In this document: positions 24,703-34,050 of the stretch, piece after piece | How positions within the stretch are numbered: position 1 is the stretch's first letter | Layout: the number at the start of each line of letters is the position of its first letter | NCBI RefSeq assembly: GCF_022024055.1 | Contig: NZ_CP091788.1 | Location: 2,480,001 to 2,544,000, forward strand | Direction: 5' to 3' | DNA length: 64,000 nt | Source: Prevotella sp. E2-28 | GTDB lineage: Bacteria; Bacteroidota; Bacteroidia; Bacteroidales; Bacteroidaceae | Program-made: the position numbers and the translations under genes | The notes under the pieces: generated by a model | Told to the model about the DNA's origin: nothing | The model's input: only the letters and a program-made list of their open reading frames with translations | Database searches by the model: none

Positions 24703-27700
24703 ATGAAACGTTTACTTCTTACAATGACTGCGCTCATGTTCATGACTGTAGGCATGATGGCGCAACGCACAACCGACAAGTTGGATCGCGGCTTAGTGGC
24801 AGTTCCCTCTGGCACAGGTTCATTTGTCAGTTGGAGAATTTTTGGTGAGGAATACTACGACACGGAGTATAACCTCTATCGCGACGGCACGAAGATTGCC
24901 GGTCCGCTAAGTGTTTCCAACTACGTAGATGCCAACGGCAAAGCGGGAAGCACCTATCAGGTTTCGGCCGTGGTACGCGGAAAGGAACAGGAGAAATGCG
25001 AGGCCGTGAAGCGACTGAACGAGCAGTATATCCAGTTTGCCGTGAAGGATATGTATGACCGCAATGGCAAGAATGTTACCGGCAACTATTCCATTAACGA
25101 TATAGCACTGGCCGACGTAGATGGCGACGGCGTGAGCGAGTTTATCGTGAAGCGCAAATATGTTGACCAGTTCACCATTGCCAACGACACGGCTTTCAAT
25201 TGTCTGGAGGTCTATAATCTGAAGGGCGACCGCCTCTGGTGGATTGACTTAGGTCCAAATATGGTAAGTGGTCCTGACGAGCAGTACGATGCCGTGGGCT
25301 ACGACTGGGACGGCGACGGCAAGGCCGAGGTGCTGATGCGTGGTGCCGACAACATGATTATCCACTGCTCGGATAATTCTACGGTGGAAATCGGTAATAT
25401 GAAGACCAACACCCGCAACACTGTGAATCAGGGCGATGGCAATCTGGCCTATACCAACACAGGAAATGAGTATCTGCTCTATATCGAGGGTGCTACAGGT
25501 AAGCCCTACTCTATCGGTAGCGGCACCACTCCGCTTTGGATTGCCTATCCTCTGCCTCGTGGAAGTGCCAGCGACTGGGGCGATGGCTATGGCCACCGTT
25601 CTACGAAGCACTACTTTGGCGCACCCTTCCTGGATGGTCGTCATCCATTCATCTTCTTGGGACGCGGATGTTATACCAAGCACCACATGAAGGCTTTCTC
25701 TGTAGATCCCACCACCCACAAGTTGACGCTCTATTGGGAATGGAGCAATAACGAGGGTTGGAGCAGTCCCTGGTATGGCAACGGCTATCACAATTTCGGC
25801 ATAGCAGATGTTGACTGGGACGGACGCGACGAGATTTGCTTCGGTTCCATGGTCATTGACGACAATGGTAAAGGTCTCTCAACTACAGGTTTGGGACATG
25901 GTGATGCCCAGCATTGCTCTGACTTCGACCCCTATCGCCACGGACAGGAAATATTTGCCTGCAACGAGGACGAGCCTGCCATGAACTATCGTGATGCCAC
26001 AACATCAAAGATATACTATCGTCTGCAATCTACTGGCGACGACGGACGTGCCCTCTGTGGTAATTTCTCTAACGATTATCCTGGTGCCATTGGCCACTCA
26101 TCACAGTCGGGTACCATCTCTTGCGTTGCCGACAAGCCCATCAACAACGGCCCTTCAGGCTTTACAAACAACTTCCGAATCTACTGGGACGGCGACCTGC
26201 TGGAAGAAGGACTCGACGGTGCAAGCAGCCGCGAGGGCGCTGCCCGCGTGTTCAAGGCTAACGGCAGCATTGTATTCACAGCCGACGGTACCGCCAACTG
26301 TAACTGGACGAAGAACACACCATCGGCCACAGGCGATATCCTGGGTGACTGGCGCGAGGAGATTATCGTACGCACCAGCGATAATAAATATGTACGCGTA
26401 TATACCACGAACATCAAGACCAATTATCGCAACTACACCCTCTGGCACGACCACCAGTATCGTCAGGGCATGGTTTGGGAGTCTATGGGCTACAACCAGC
26501 CTCCTCATGCCAGCTATTACCTGGGTGAGCTGGAAAACATCACCATTGCACCCCCACCCCTCACAATGACTGGACGCACAGAAATAGCCAACAACGGAAC
26601 TATCAGTTCCGCAAACGACGACCAGCACGTCATTGTGTGCGAGACAAACGACACAAAGATAACGGTGGCCGACGGTGCCAAACCCTATATGGTAACCTTC
26701 AATGTTCCCTCATGGGTACAGGGCACCAACAGTACTAACACCAATGGCAATCCCACCATCAGATATGCCTACTACACCTGCGACGTTACGGGCAGTGCCT
26801 TTACAGGCAATATGCGCTTGGTGAAGCAGGGTGACGGCACCCTGAACCTGCCTCAGGTCGATATGACCTATACTGGCGAGACCAATATCTGGGCTGGTGT
26901 CTTGAATTTCGACGGCACGCTGAAGAACTCTCCCCTTTGGCTCAACCGTTTTGCCGAGCTCAACAGTAATGGCGGCGTGTTCCGCTCTATCAAGATGGAC
27001 TATGCTTCTATCCTGCGTCCTGGTCATGCCGACAATCGTGGTACTATCACCACCGATTCTCTTATGCTGGGCTTTGGCTCACGCGTGATTCTGGACCTCT
27101 ATGAAGACCTCACAGCCGATCAGATTAACACCAAATATCTGAGCATTGAGACCAAGAACTGGCAGTATGGCCCACAGTACCTCATGCCTGTGGTAGAAAT
27201 TGCTTTCCACGGCGAGAACGACATCGAGTTTGGCAAATATCCCATTGGTCAGGCCACAGAAATAAAAGGTAACCTCGGCGATATTCGCATTGAGGGTGTT
27301 CCTTCTACCTGCAAGGCAACAATTGTCAACGAAGAAGGCAAACTCTTTATCAAGATTGAAGGTATGCGCAGTGCTACCACCATTGCATGGATGGGTACTG
27401 AAAGTAATGTTTGGGACCTTGACAACGCCAAGAACTTCACCAAGGGTGATGAAAGCAGTACTTTCGTAACAGGTGATGATGTGTTATTTGGTGATGATGC
27501 TACACAGTTCACCGTTAACATCAACAGCGAGCTGGAAACTGACACTATCTATGTAGAGAACACAAAGGCCTACACCTTGCAGGGAACAGGTGCCATCACA
27601 GGTAACTCTATGCTCAACAAGAGCGGAAAAGGACTGCTGACAATTAAGACTGACAATACCTATACTGGTGGTAACCGCATCTCTGGCGGTGCCGTTATCG

Positions 27701-29223
27701 TGTCCTCACTGGCCAACTCTACACAGGCCAAGGGTAACCTGGGTGCTGTGACCACAACTGCCAGCAAGTTTGTGATTGAGAACGGTGGCGAGCTGCGTAC
27801 TACAGCTGCTGTGACCAATGGCTCTGCTATTAAGTTCGATGGTGAGAATGGTGGTGTCATCAACAACTCAGCCGACTTTATCGTTGAACGTGCTATGATT
27901 GGTACAAAGCTCACGAAGAAAGGTTCTGGATGGATGAAACTAAACGTCAGCAACTCAAGCCTCAACACGATGGTGATTGCTGCAGGTACTGTACAATGTA
28001 TCAACGCCAACGTGCCAGCTAAGACCGTAGAATTCCAAGGCGGTACACTGAGAGAGAACACTGGTACCAGTTACGCCATCAACGTGCCAAAGGGCAAGCA
28101 GGGTTCATGGTATATGGCTAACCGCTCTACCTATTCTAATAAGATAACAGGTGAAGGTACACTGACAGCCTACTGTGTTACAGAGAAGGGTTCTAACTAC
28201 TATGCTACACGTACACCTATACAGTGTAACTTCAGCGAATTTGAAGGCACTCTGATTGCTACTTCCAGCTTAGACGACCCCGCTGTTTTGCGCTTCACAC
28301 TGAATACCAGCAGTGGTATGCCTAAGGGAACGATGAATATCGGTGATAAGGTAGAGATTCAGAACAGTGGTAAGACGTTCCGTATCGGAAAAGTAACTGG
28401 TTCTGGCGCACTGGGAGGCGGTTGTACTTTCAGCAACGGAACAAGTGTGGGAGCCAACACATGGCAAATTGGTAATGATGCCAACTGGACAAGTACCGTT
28501 AAGGTCACTTCTAACTCTAACCTCGTAAAACTGGGTAGCGGTAAGGTGACTTGGGGAGCTGCCAACACCAACACAGGTACCACAACTGTAAGTGAGGGTG
28601 AACTGGCTGTCAACAACTCAGGAAAACTGGGTACTGGTAAGCTCACCGTTGCTAAGGATGCTACATTCTCAGGCGTGAATACCTCAGCCAAGCCTTTGGA
28701 GAACTCTTCTATTGAAATAAACGGTACACTTCGTCCTGGTAGTTACAATGGTGCTTTCACTGGAACGCTTTACTTTGGAGGAAAGAACGTAACTATCAGT
28801 CAAACAGGTACATATCTGATAAGTGCATATAAAGTTGCCACCTCCAGCAGTAATGGCTGTGCCAACATTAGCAATATCGGCACACTGACCATTAACGGAA
28901 CCATCCGCATTGTACCTACCAGCAACAACACACTGGCTGTAGGCGACAGTATCCGTCTGTGGAGCAATGTTACGAATTTTGTTGGTTCTCCTATCATTGA
29001 GAACACTAATGGCATTGAATGGGATGACAGCCGCATCAGCGAGGGGCTGCTCTTTGTCAAGTCTATAGCTACAAGCATTACACCTCAAACCTCAGACCTC
29101 AATTCTCAGACTGGCGACATCTATGACCTGCGCGGACGTATGGTTCGTAAGTCTGCCACCTCTTTGGAGGGCTTGAAACCTGGCGTCTACGTTGTTGAAG
29201 GACGCAAGTTCATTGTAAAATAA
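24703..29223 (+). CDS. Secreted PL11 rhamnogalacturonan lyase with autotransporter-type beta repeats
   Basis: A 1506-residue secreted enzyme predicted to cleave the rhamnogalacturonan-I backbone by beta-elimination. After a signal peptide (about residues 1-20) the PL11 region covers about 21-610: IALADVDGDGVSEF (about 133-146), YDWDGDGKAEVL (about 200-211) and VDWDGRDEICFG (about 369-380) are the calcium-binding strands of the beta-propeller fold. About 610-1460 is an extended beta-rich region with PATR-like motifs such as LVKQGDGTLNL (about 706), LNKSGKGLLTI (about 970), LTKKGSGWMKL (about 1069) and LVKLGSGKVTW (about 1274). PL11 enzymes are usually near 600 residues, so the repeat part is an addition. 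The end (IYDLRGRMV...GVYVVEGRKFIVK) is the tail shared by five secreted proteins here. Confidence 0.88.
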   Translation: MKRLLLTMTALMFMTVGMMAQRTTDKLDRGLVAVPSGTGSFVSWRIFGEEYYDTEYNLYRDGTKIAGPLSVSNYVDANGKAGSTYQVSAVVRGKEQEKCEAVKRLNEQYIQFAVKDMYDRNGKNVTGNYSINDIALADVDGDGVSEFIVKRKYVDQFTIANDTAFNCLEVYNLKGDRLWWIDLGPNMVSGPDEQYDAVGYDWDGDGKAEVLMRGADNMIIHCSDNSTVEIGNMKTNTRNTVNQGDGNLAYTNTGNEYLLYIEGATGKPYSIGSGTTPLWIAYPLPRGSASDWGDGYGHRSTKHYFGAPFLDGRHPFIFLGRGCYTKHHMKAFSVDPTTHKLTLYWEWSNNEGWSSPWYGNGYHNFGIADVDWDGRDEICFGSMVIDDNGKGLSTTGLGHGDAQHCSDFDPYRHGQEIFACNEDEPAMNYRDATTSKIYYRLQSTGDDGRALCGNFSNDYPGAIGHSSQSGTISCVADKPINNGPSGFTNNFRIYWDGDLLEEGLDGASSREGAARVFKANGSIVFTADGTANCNWTKNTPSATGDILGDWREEIIVRTSDNKYVRVYTTNIKTNYRNYTLWHDHQYRQGMVWESMGYNQPPHASYYLGELENITIAPPPLTMTGRTEIANNGTISSANDDQHVIVCETNDTKITVADGAKPYMVTFNVPSWVQGTNSTNTNGNPTIRYAYYTCDVTGSAFTGNMRLVKQGDGTLNLPQVDMTYTGETNIWAGVLNFDGTLKNSPLWLNRFAELNSNGGVFRSIKMDYASILRPGHADNRGTITTDSLMLGFGSRVILDLYEDLTADQINTKYLSIETKNWQYGPQYLMPVVEIAFHGENDIEFGKYPIGQATEIKGNLGDIRIEGVPSTCKATIVNEEGKLFIKIEGMRSATTIAWMGTESNVWDLDNAKNFTKGDESSTFVTGDDVLFGDDATQFTVNINSELETDTIYVENTKAYTLQGTGAITGNSMLNKSGKGLLTIKTDNTYTGGNRISGGAVIVSSLANSTQAKGNLGAVTTTASKFVIENGGELRTTAAVTNGSAIKFDGENGGVINNSADFIVERAMIGTKLTKKGSGWMKLNVSNSSLNTMVIAAGTVQCINANVPAKTVEFQGGTLRENTGTSYAINVPKGKQGSWYMANRSTYSNKITGEGTLTAYCVTEKGSNYYATRTPIQCNFSEFEGTLIATSSLDDPAVLRFTLNTSSGMPKGTMNIGDKVEIQNSGKTFRIGKVTGSGALGGGCTFSNGTSVGANTWQIGNDANWTSTVKVTSNSNLVKLGSGKVTWGAANTNTGTTTVSEGELAVNNSGKLGTGKLTVAKDATFSGVNTSAKPLENSSIEINGTLRPGSYNGAFTGTLYFGGKNVTISQTGTYLISAYKVATSSSNGCANISNIGTLTINGTIRIVPTSNNTLAVGDSIRLWSNVTNFVGSPIIENTNGIEWDDSRISEGLLFVKSIATSITPQTSDLNSQTGDIYDLRGRMVRKSATSLEGLKPGVYVVEGRKFIVK

Positions 29224-29241
29224 ACAACGCATTTTATAAAG

Positions 29242-29277
29242 AAAAACGAGTGAATCCTTTGTGGTTCACTCGTTTTT
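29242..29277 (+). terminator. Terminator after the PL11 gene
   Basis: AAAACGAGTGAA pairs with TTCACTCGTTTT around a 9-10-nt loop and ends in a run of T. It lies just before the promoter of the next gene. Confidence 0.85.
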
Positions 29278-29280
29278 TCG

Positions 29281-29289
29281 TATTTTTGC
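29281..29289 (+). promoter_or_regulatory. -7 promoter box of the CE8 gene
   Basis: TATTTTTGC directly after the PL11 terminator, 59 bp before the ATG at 29349. This gives the CE8 gene its own transcript start. Confidence 0.68.
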
Positions 29290-29348
29290 ACCGCAATAAC
29301 AAACTAAAACAAATAAACTATCAATAAATTCATTAACTAAAAACAAAC

Positions 29349-32300
29349 ATGAACTACAAATTGTTACGATTCTCTATGCTCAGCATCATGCTGATGCTCG
29401 GAAGTGTGTTTGGCAACGGATTGTGGGCGTGGGAAAAATTCTCTGTGAATCTGACAAACACAGAAATCTTTGACACGAACACAACTAACTTTGGTGTAAA
29501 AGTAGCTGATGACGGTACCTACACTGCTGTAGCTACAAATGATGAAACAGCTACATTTACAGTTAACTCTGCCCGTTTCAACGATGCACAGCACGGATGG
29601 GTGAACTGCGTGTTTACCGTCAAGGTAGATGGTGCCGTAAAGGTGGGTCTGGGCAACTGTCAGTTTGGCTCTCAGGACGGGACCATCGCTGATGCCGCAA
29701 GTAATGTCACAGCGCTGACTGTAGGCAATGCCAACTGCTGGCACAGCGACCCTGACAATAACGTGAGCTATACGATGTATAAAGGTACGGAGCCCACCAC
29801 GCTGACCATCACCTATAATGGTTACTGCCCGTTTTTCTCAGTAGAAAAGATTGATCCCTCGCAGCTGGCAAGCGATGCTACCGTGACCTTTGCTGCTGGC
29901 GAGGCCGTGAATGCCCCCTACGTTCCTGAGGCTGTGAAGATGGAGGTCGGGAAAACTTTCAACCTGCCACAGAACTATACCATGTATGTAGAGGGCAAGA
30001 CCCTGACTGCATGGACTGACGGTGAGAACAACTTTGCCCCTGGTGCAGAATATACCGTACCCGCTAATGATGTAACCTTGACAGCCGTGTTTACCGCCAA
30101 CGAAGTATCGCTGAACGATCGTACGGAACCCGTGACGCTGAAATGGAACTTCCGTCGCGACCTAGGTGCTCCTGCCGTAGGATGGGAAGGTAAAGACGGA
30201 CTGGTGTGGGTGACTCAGGCTACCATCAACGGTAAGACAATTGACGTGGTCCTACCCTTCTCTACCGCTTCAGGTAAGTTCAACAACAAGAACAACAACG
30301 ACTGGGTACAGATTAACAATGGCACAACATTCACCGTACCCTCATGCAAGGGAGCCGTTATCTCAATGGAGGCCTATTATGATATTACAACAACGACCAT
30401 TGACGGACAGACCGACTATACCAGCGCCAAAACCATCAGTTACGAGATTGGTGGACAGGCCGAGAGCGTCAACGTGGTGATTGGCGACGGTTCTTACTAT
30501 CGTTATATCCAAGTGGTGCTGCCCGTGGTACAAAGTCAGGGCGGCAAGGGCTTCGACCATGTGGCAGGAACCATCAACTGGCTTCTTGGCAATGAGCAGC
30601 AGCCCACCATCAGCACCGAGATTGCAGGTGGCATCAGCAGCGCCTCTGTCAGCACAGGTAGCGAACTGTCCGTTTCTACTGCCAAGTATTTCGATACCGA
30701 CATGATGCACTACACCCCGCAGAACAGTAATGCCGGAAACGTGGAAGGCGTGATGATTGAGTATCGCGTGAAGCCCGCTGCTGGTGTGACCTTCCAGCCC
30801 ACACAGATTGACTATGCTGCCGTGAAAGTGGGAACCGACAATGCCACCTATTCATGGAGCTATACCATAGACGGTGTTGAGAGCAACATTACAGAGATAG
30901 AGCCTAAGGCCGACCTGCTGCGCAACAACGGTTCGAACAGCAATACGGCAAAGCTGATGCATACTGAGACCTTCGAGGGTGTGGGCGAGTGCAATGAGTT
31001 CACCTTCCGTTTCTATATCTCAAAGACTGCCAACAACAAGAATATCTGTATTGGCAACGTGACTATCTCAGGTATCGTCAACGGCGAGGCTGTCAACGTC
31101 AACATGTACGAACTGGCTACTGTTGTCGCTCCAGAGGGTGCAGGTAGTATCAACATCTATCCCGTCAGCGAGAAGTACGAGGAAGGCACAGAGGTCACGC
31201 TGACCGCAACGGAGAACTTCGGCTACGACTTTTTGAAGTGGACCAATGCCGCGGGCGAGGAAGTGTCAACCGAGGCTAAGTTCAAATACACTATTAATGC
31301 CGATGCCACGCTGACCGCCAACTTCAAGGCCGTAGAGACCTACGAACTGGCTCTGACCATCGACGGCACCAACGACTACATGGTAACCGTGAATCCTGCG
31401 CCTACCGTAGTGGATGGAAAGAATATGTACGAGGCAGGAACTGCCGTACAGCTCACCGCCAACCAGTATGACGGACTGGTGGTGTTCAACAACTGGAGCG
31501 ATGGAGAAACAGGCTCATCGAAACTTATCAGCATGACAGACAACGTCAACTTGACTGCCGTATATTCGCAGGCCGACATCATTGCGGGTTGGGACTTCTA
31601 CAAGGCAGGTGGAAACGGACGCAAAGCTGACTTCGCCGCACAGGACAATGATGCCGATGCGCTGAGTCTGGTGAACACAGAAAGTGGCGAGAGTCAGGGA
31701 TGGCTGGACAAGAGCACAGAGGCAGCAGGCGGCTATGAGAGCTTCAAGGGTGCTGCCGTGAACTGGCGCACAGGTGCTAGCAATGGTGATGTGGGTAACT
31801 GGCACTGGCAAACGAAGGTGAATGCCGAGGCTTTCACAGACATCAATATTCAGTTCCAGATGCTCTACAACTACAACGCCTATCAGACCTACAACGTAGA
31901 GTTCTCAACTGATGGTACTGCGTGGACAAAGGCTGGCAGCATTACTATGACTGGTGCCAAGGCTCCTGCACAGTATAACGGAACCCTGCCCGTTGCAGCC
32001 AACAACCAGAGAGACCTCTTCATCCGCCTGATTGCAGACAAGACTTCTAATGTTGACGGTGCATCATCTGCCAACGATGGCAACACGCTGGCTATGTTCT
32101 TCATCACCGGTAAGCCCAAGCTGATTGACGATGGCAAGGCTCCTATGCTTGTATCTACCATACCTGCGAACGGTGCTACTGGTGCTTCGGCAACAGGAAA
32201 GATTGTGCTGACCTTCGACGAGAAAGTGAAGGTGGCCGAGGGTAAGATGGCATACGTGGCAATTCCTCTGCCTACGGGTTCAGATGAATCGGAGGTCGTT

Positions 32301-33857
32301 TATCAGCAACTGTCTCCTGTGGTCAGCGGAAAGACCGTTACCTTTGAATATAAAGGTCTGGAATATGGCTGGCAGTACGATTTCGTATTGGAAGGAAACA
32401 GCGTGAGCGATCTGACGGACAACTTTATCCAGAACGACATCAACCTGTCGTTTACCATCATGGAGCGTCCTGCCATCAAGAAAGGTGCATACGATGCTGT
32501 GGTTGAGAACGTAGAACAGCTGATGGCAGCCATCAGTCAGGCCGAGAGCCGCAGCGACAAGAACGTGCGATTCCGCATCTTCATCAAAAATGGAAACTAC
32601 ACCATTCCTCTGAAAGAGAGCACAAAGAACGTAAACGGCTATGAGGTGCCCGAATGTATCACATTTATCAATAGCGGCAACATATCGTTCATCGGCGAGA
32701 GCCGCGATGGTGTCATCATCACTAATGGCATTGACAAGAACGAACTGTTTGACGGTACATACGGCAGAACAAGCAAATACGACGGCATTGGCAATAGTGA
32801 CGTGTTCCAACTGAGGGGCAGCGACTATTACTTCCAGGATCTGACCGTCGAGAGCGGTATGGACGATGCAACAGGTCGCGACCTCGCCATACAGGACAAG
32901 GCAACGCGTACTATTTATAAGAATACAGGTCTGCGCGGATTCCAGGACACATGGACCAGCAATAACGACAATGGTCTGTACTATTTCGAGGGTGGCTATG
33001 TGCGCGGACGTACGGACTATATGTGCGGTAAGGGTGATGCCTACTTCAATGGCGTAGAACTGCGTCAGATTGCAGGTGGATATGCTGCCGTACCTTCCAA
33101 ACCCGCTAAGATCGGATGGGTCTATAAGGATTGTGTCATCAATGGTGAAGGAGCTGTGGTGAACTATGCCACTCAGGAAAAGCGCACAGCAGCACAGGCC
33201 GACGGCAACTACACCCTTGGTCGCCCTTGGGGTAGCGGCACACCTGTGGCCTTGTTCATCGACACAAAGATGAACGTCGTTCCTTCAGCAATAGGATGGA
33301 ACGAAATGAGCGGCGGTTGGCCAGCACGTTTCGCTGAGTTCAACTCTACTACCAAGACGGGCACGCAAATCGACCTGTCAGGACGTAAGAAGATCTTTGC
33401 TGATACCCACGAGAATAACCCTGTGCTCACAGCAGAGGAAGCCCTCGCATACAGCGATATGCACGCCATGTATGGCGATTGGGATCCCACACTGGCCACA
33501 GAACAGGCTCCTATCCCCAGCAACGTGAAACTGGAAGGCAACAACCTGACATGGGAAAACAGCAACTATGCTTTGCTATGGGCAGTCGTAAAGAATGGCA
33601 GCGTAGTTGGCTTCACTACAGAGTCAAACTTCACCATTGACGATAAGGATGCAAAATGGGCTGTACGTGCAGCCAACGAGATGGGTGGTCTGAGCGATGC
33701 AACAGAAGCTACCGTTATAACAGGTATTGAGACAATCAGTAATACTGAACTGCTGGCTAAACCCGACAATGCCATCTATAACCTGCAAGGAATACGCATA
33801 CAAAAGCCACAGAAAGGTCTGTATATCAACAATGGGAAAAAGATTGTGATAAGATAG
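29349..33857 (+). CDS. Large secreted CE8 pectin methylesterase with N-terminal accessory domains
   Basis: A 1502-residue secreted protein; the signal is about residues 1-27. The C-terminal right-handed beta-helix (about 1040-1390) is a family-8 carbohydrate esterase, which removes methyl groups from homogalacturonan. The catalytic acids are D1200 in GFQDTW and D1223 in GRTDYMCG, with R1292 in LGRPWG. The front part has beta-sandwich and InlB/Flg_new-like segments (EEGTEVTLTATENFGYDFLKW, split over about 617-638; a second copy near 700) and an Ig-like segment with SGKTVTFEYKGLEYGW near 995-1010. About 1000 residues ahead of the esterase is unusual for CE8. It ends in the common tail IYNLQGIRI...GLYINNGKKIVIR. 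Confidence 0.87.
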   Translation: MNYKLLRFSMLSIMLMLGSVFGNGLWAWEKFSVNLTNTEIFDTNTTNFGVKVADDGTYTAVATNDETATFTVNSARFNDAQHGWVNCVFTVKVDGAVKVGLGNCQFGSQDGTIADAASNVTALTVGNANCWHSDPDNNVSYTMYKGTEPTTLTITYNGYCPFFSVEKIDPSQLASDATVTFAAGEAVNAPYVPEAVKMEVGKTFNLPQNYTMYVEGKTLTAWTDGENNFAPGAEYTVPANDVTLTAVFTANEVSLNDRTEPVTLKWNFRRDLGAPAVGWEGKDGLVWVTQATINGKTIDVVLPFSTASGKFNNKNNNDWVQINNGTTFTVPSCKGAVISMEAYYDITTTTIDGQTDYTSAKTISYEIGGQAESVNVVIGDGSYYRYIQVVLPVVQSQGGKGFDHVAGTINWLLGNEQQPTISTEIAGGISSASVSTGSELSVSTAKYFDTDMMHYTPQNSNAGNVEGVMIEYRVKPAAGVTFQPTQIDYAAVKVGTDNATYSWSYTIDGVESNITEIEPKADLLRNNGSNSNTAKLMHTETFEGVGECNEFTFRFYISKTANNKNICIGNVTISGIVNGEAVNVNMYELATVVAPEGAGSINIYPVSEKYEEGTEVTLTATENFGYDFLKWTNAAGEEVSTEAKFKYTINADATLTANFKAVETYELALTIDGTNDYMVTVNPAPTVVDGKNMYEAGTAVQLTANQYDGLVVFNNWSDGETGSSKLISMTDNVNLTAVYSQADIIAGWDFYKAGGNGRKADFAAQDNDADALSLVNTESGESQGWLDKSTEAAGGYESFKGAAVNWRTGASNGDVGNWHWQTKVNAEAFTDINIQFQMLYNYNAYQTYNVEFSTDGTAWTKAGSITMTGAKAPAQYNGTLPVAANNQRDLFIRLIADKTSNVDGASSANDGNTLAMFFITGKPKLIDDGKAPMLVSTIPANGATGASATGKIVLTFDEKVKVAEGKMAYVAIPLPTGSDESEVVYQQLSPVVSGKTVTFEYKGLEYGWQYDFVLEGNSVSDLTDNFIQNDINLSFTIMERPAIKKGAYDAVVENVEQLMAAISQAESRSDKNVRFRIFIKNGNYTIPLKESTKNVNGYEVPECITFINSGNISFIGESRDGVIITNGIDKNELFDGTYGRTSKYDGIGNSDVFQLRGSDYYFQDLTVESGMDDATGRDLAIQDKATRTIYKNTGLRGFQDTWTSNNDNGLYYFEGGYVRGRTDYMCGKGDAYFNGVELRQIAGGYAAVPSKPAKIGWVYKDCVINGEGAVVNYATQEKRTAAQADGNYTLGRPWGSGTPVALFIDTKMNVVPSAIGWNEMSGGWPARFAEFNSTTKTGTQIDLSGRKKIFADTHENNPVLTAEEALAYSDMHAMYGDWDPTLATEQAPIPSNVKLEGNNLTWENSNYALLWAVVKNGSVVGFTTESNFTIDDKDAKWAVRAANEMGGLSDATEATVITGIETISNTELLAKPDNAIYNLQGIRIQKPQKGLYINNGKKIVIR

Positions 33858-33881
33858 TCCGTTTTGGCGCATCATATATAT

Positions 33882-33920
33882 ATAGGAGACACTTTTTGGG
33901 GGTGTCTCCTATTTTTTTTA
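33882..33920 (+). terminator. Terminator after the CE8 gene
   Basis: ATAGGAGACAC (33882-33892) pairs with GTGTCTCCTAT (33902-33912), a perfect 11-bp stem, followed by eight or more T. Confidence 0.88.
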
Positions 33921-33927
33921 TAATTCT

Positions 33928-33960
33928 TTTGCTCATTCGTAAAAATTTATTTATCTTTGC
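33928..33960 (+). promoter_or_regulatory. -33/-7 promoter of the susC-susD operon
   Basis: TTTG at 33928-33931 and TATCTTTGC at 33952-33960, 20 bp apart. The ATG of the SusC gene is at 34051, leaving an ~80-nt leader, a common place for regulation in such loci. Confidence 0.8.
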
Positions 33961-34050
33961 ACCGATTAAGACATCCTAAAGTCTGATTAGAACTAAAACA
34001 AACAAGAATACTATTAACATTAACAAATTAACAACAAACAAAAGCAAAGT

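Noticed and set aside
25249..25791. 180-codon minus-strand frame inside the PL11 gene (and similar long antisense frames in the CE8 and dnaX genes)
   Set aside because: These are shadow frames of GC-richer coding sequence; the sense frames carry full family motifs.
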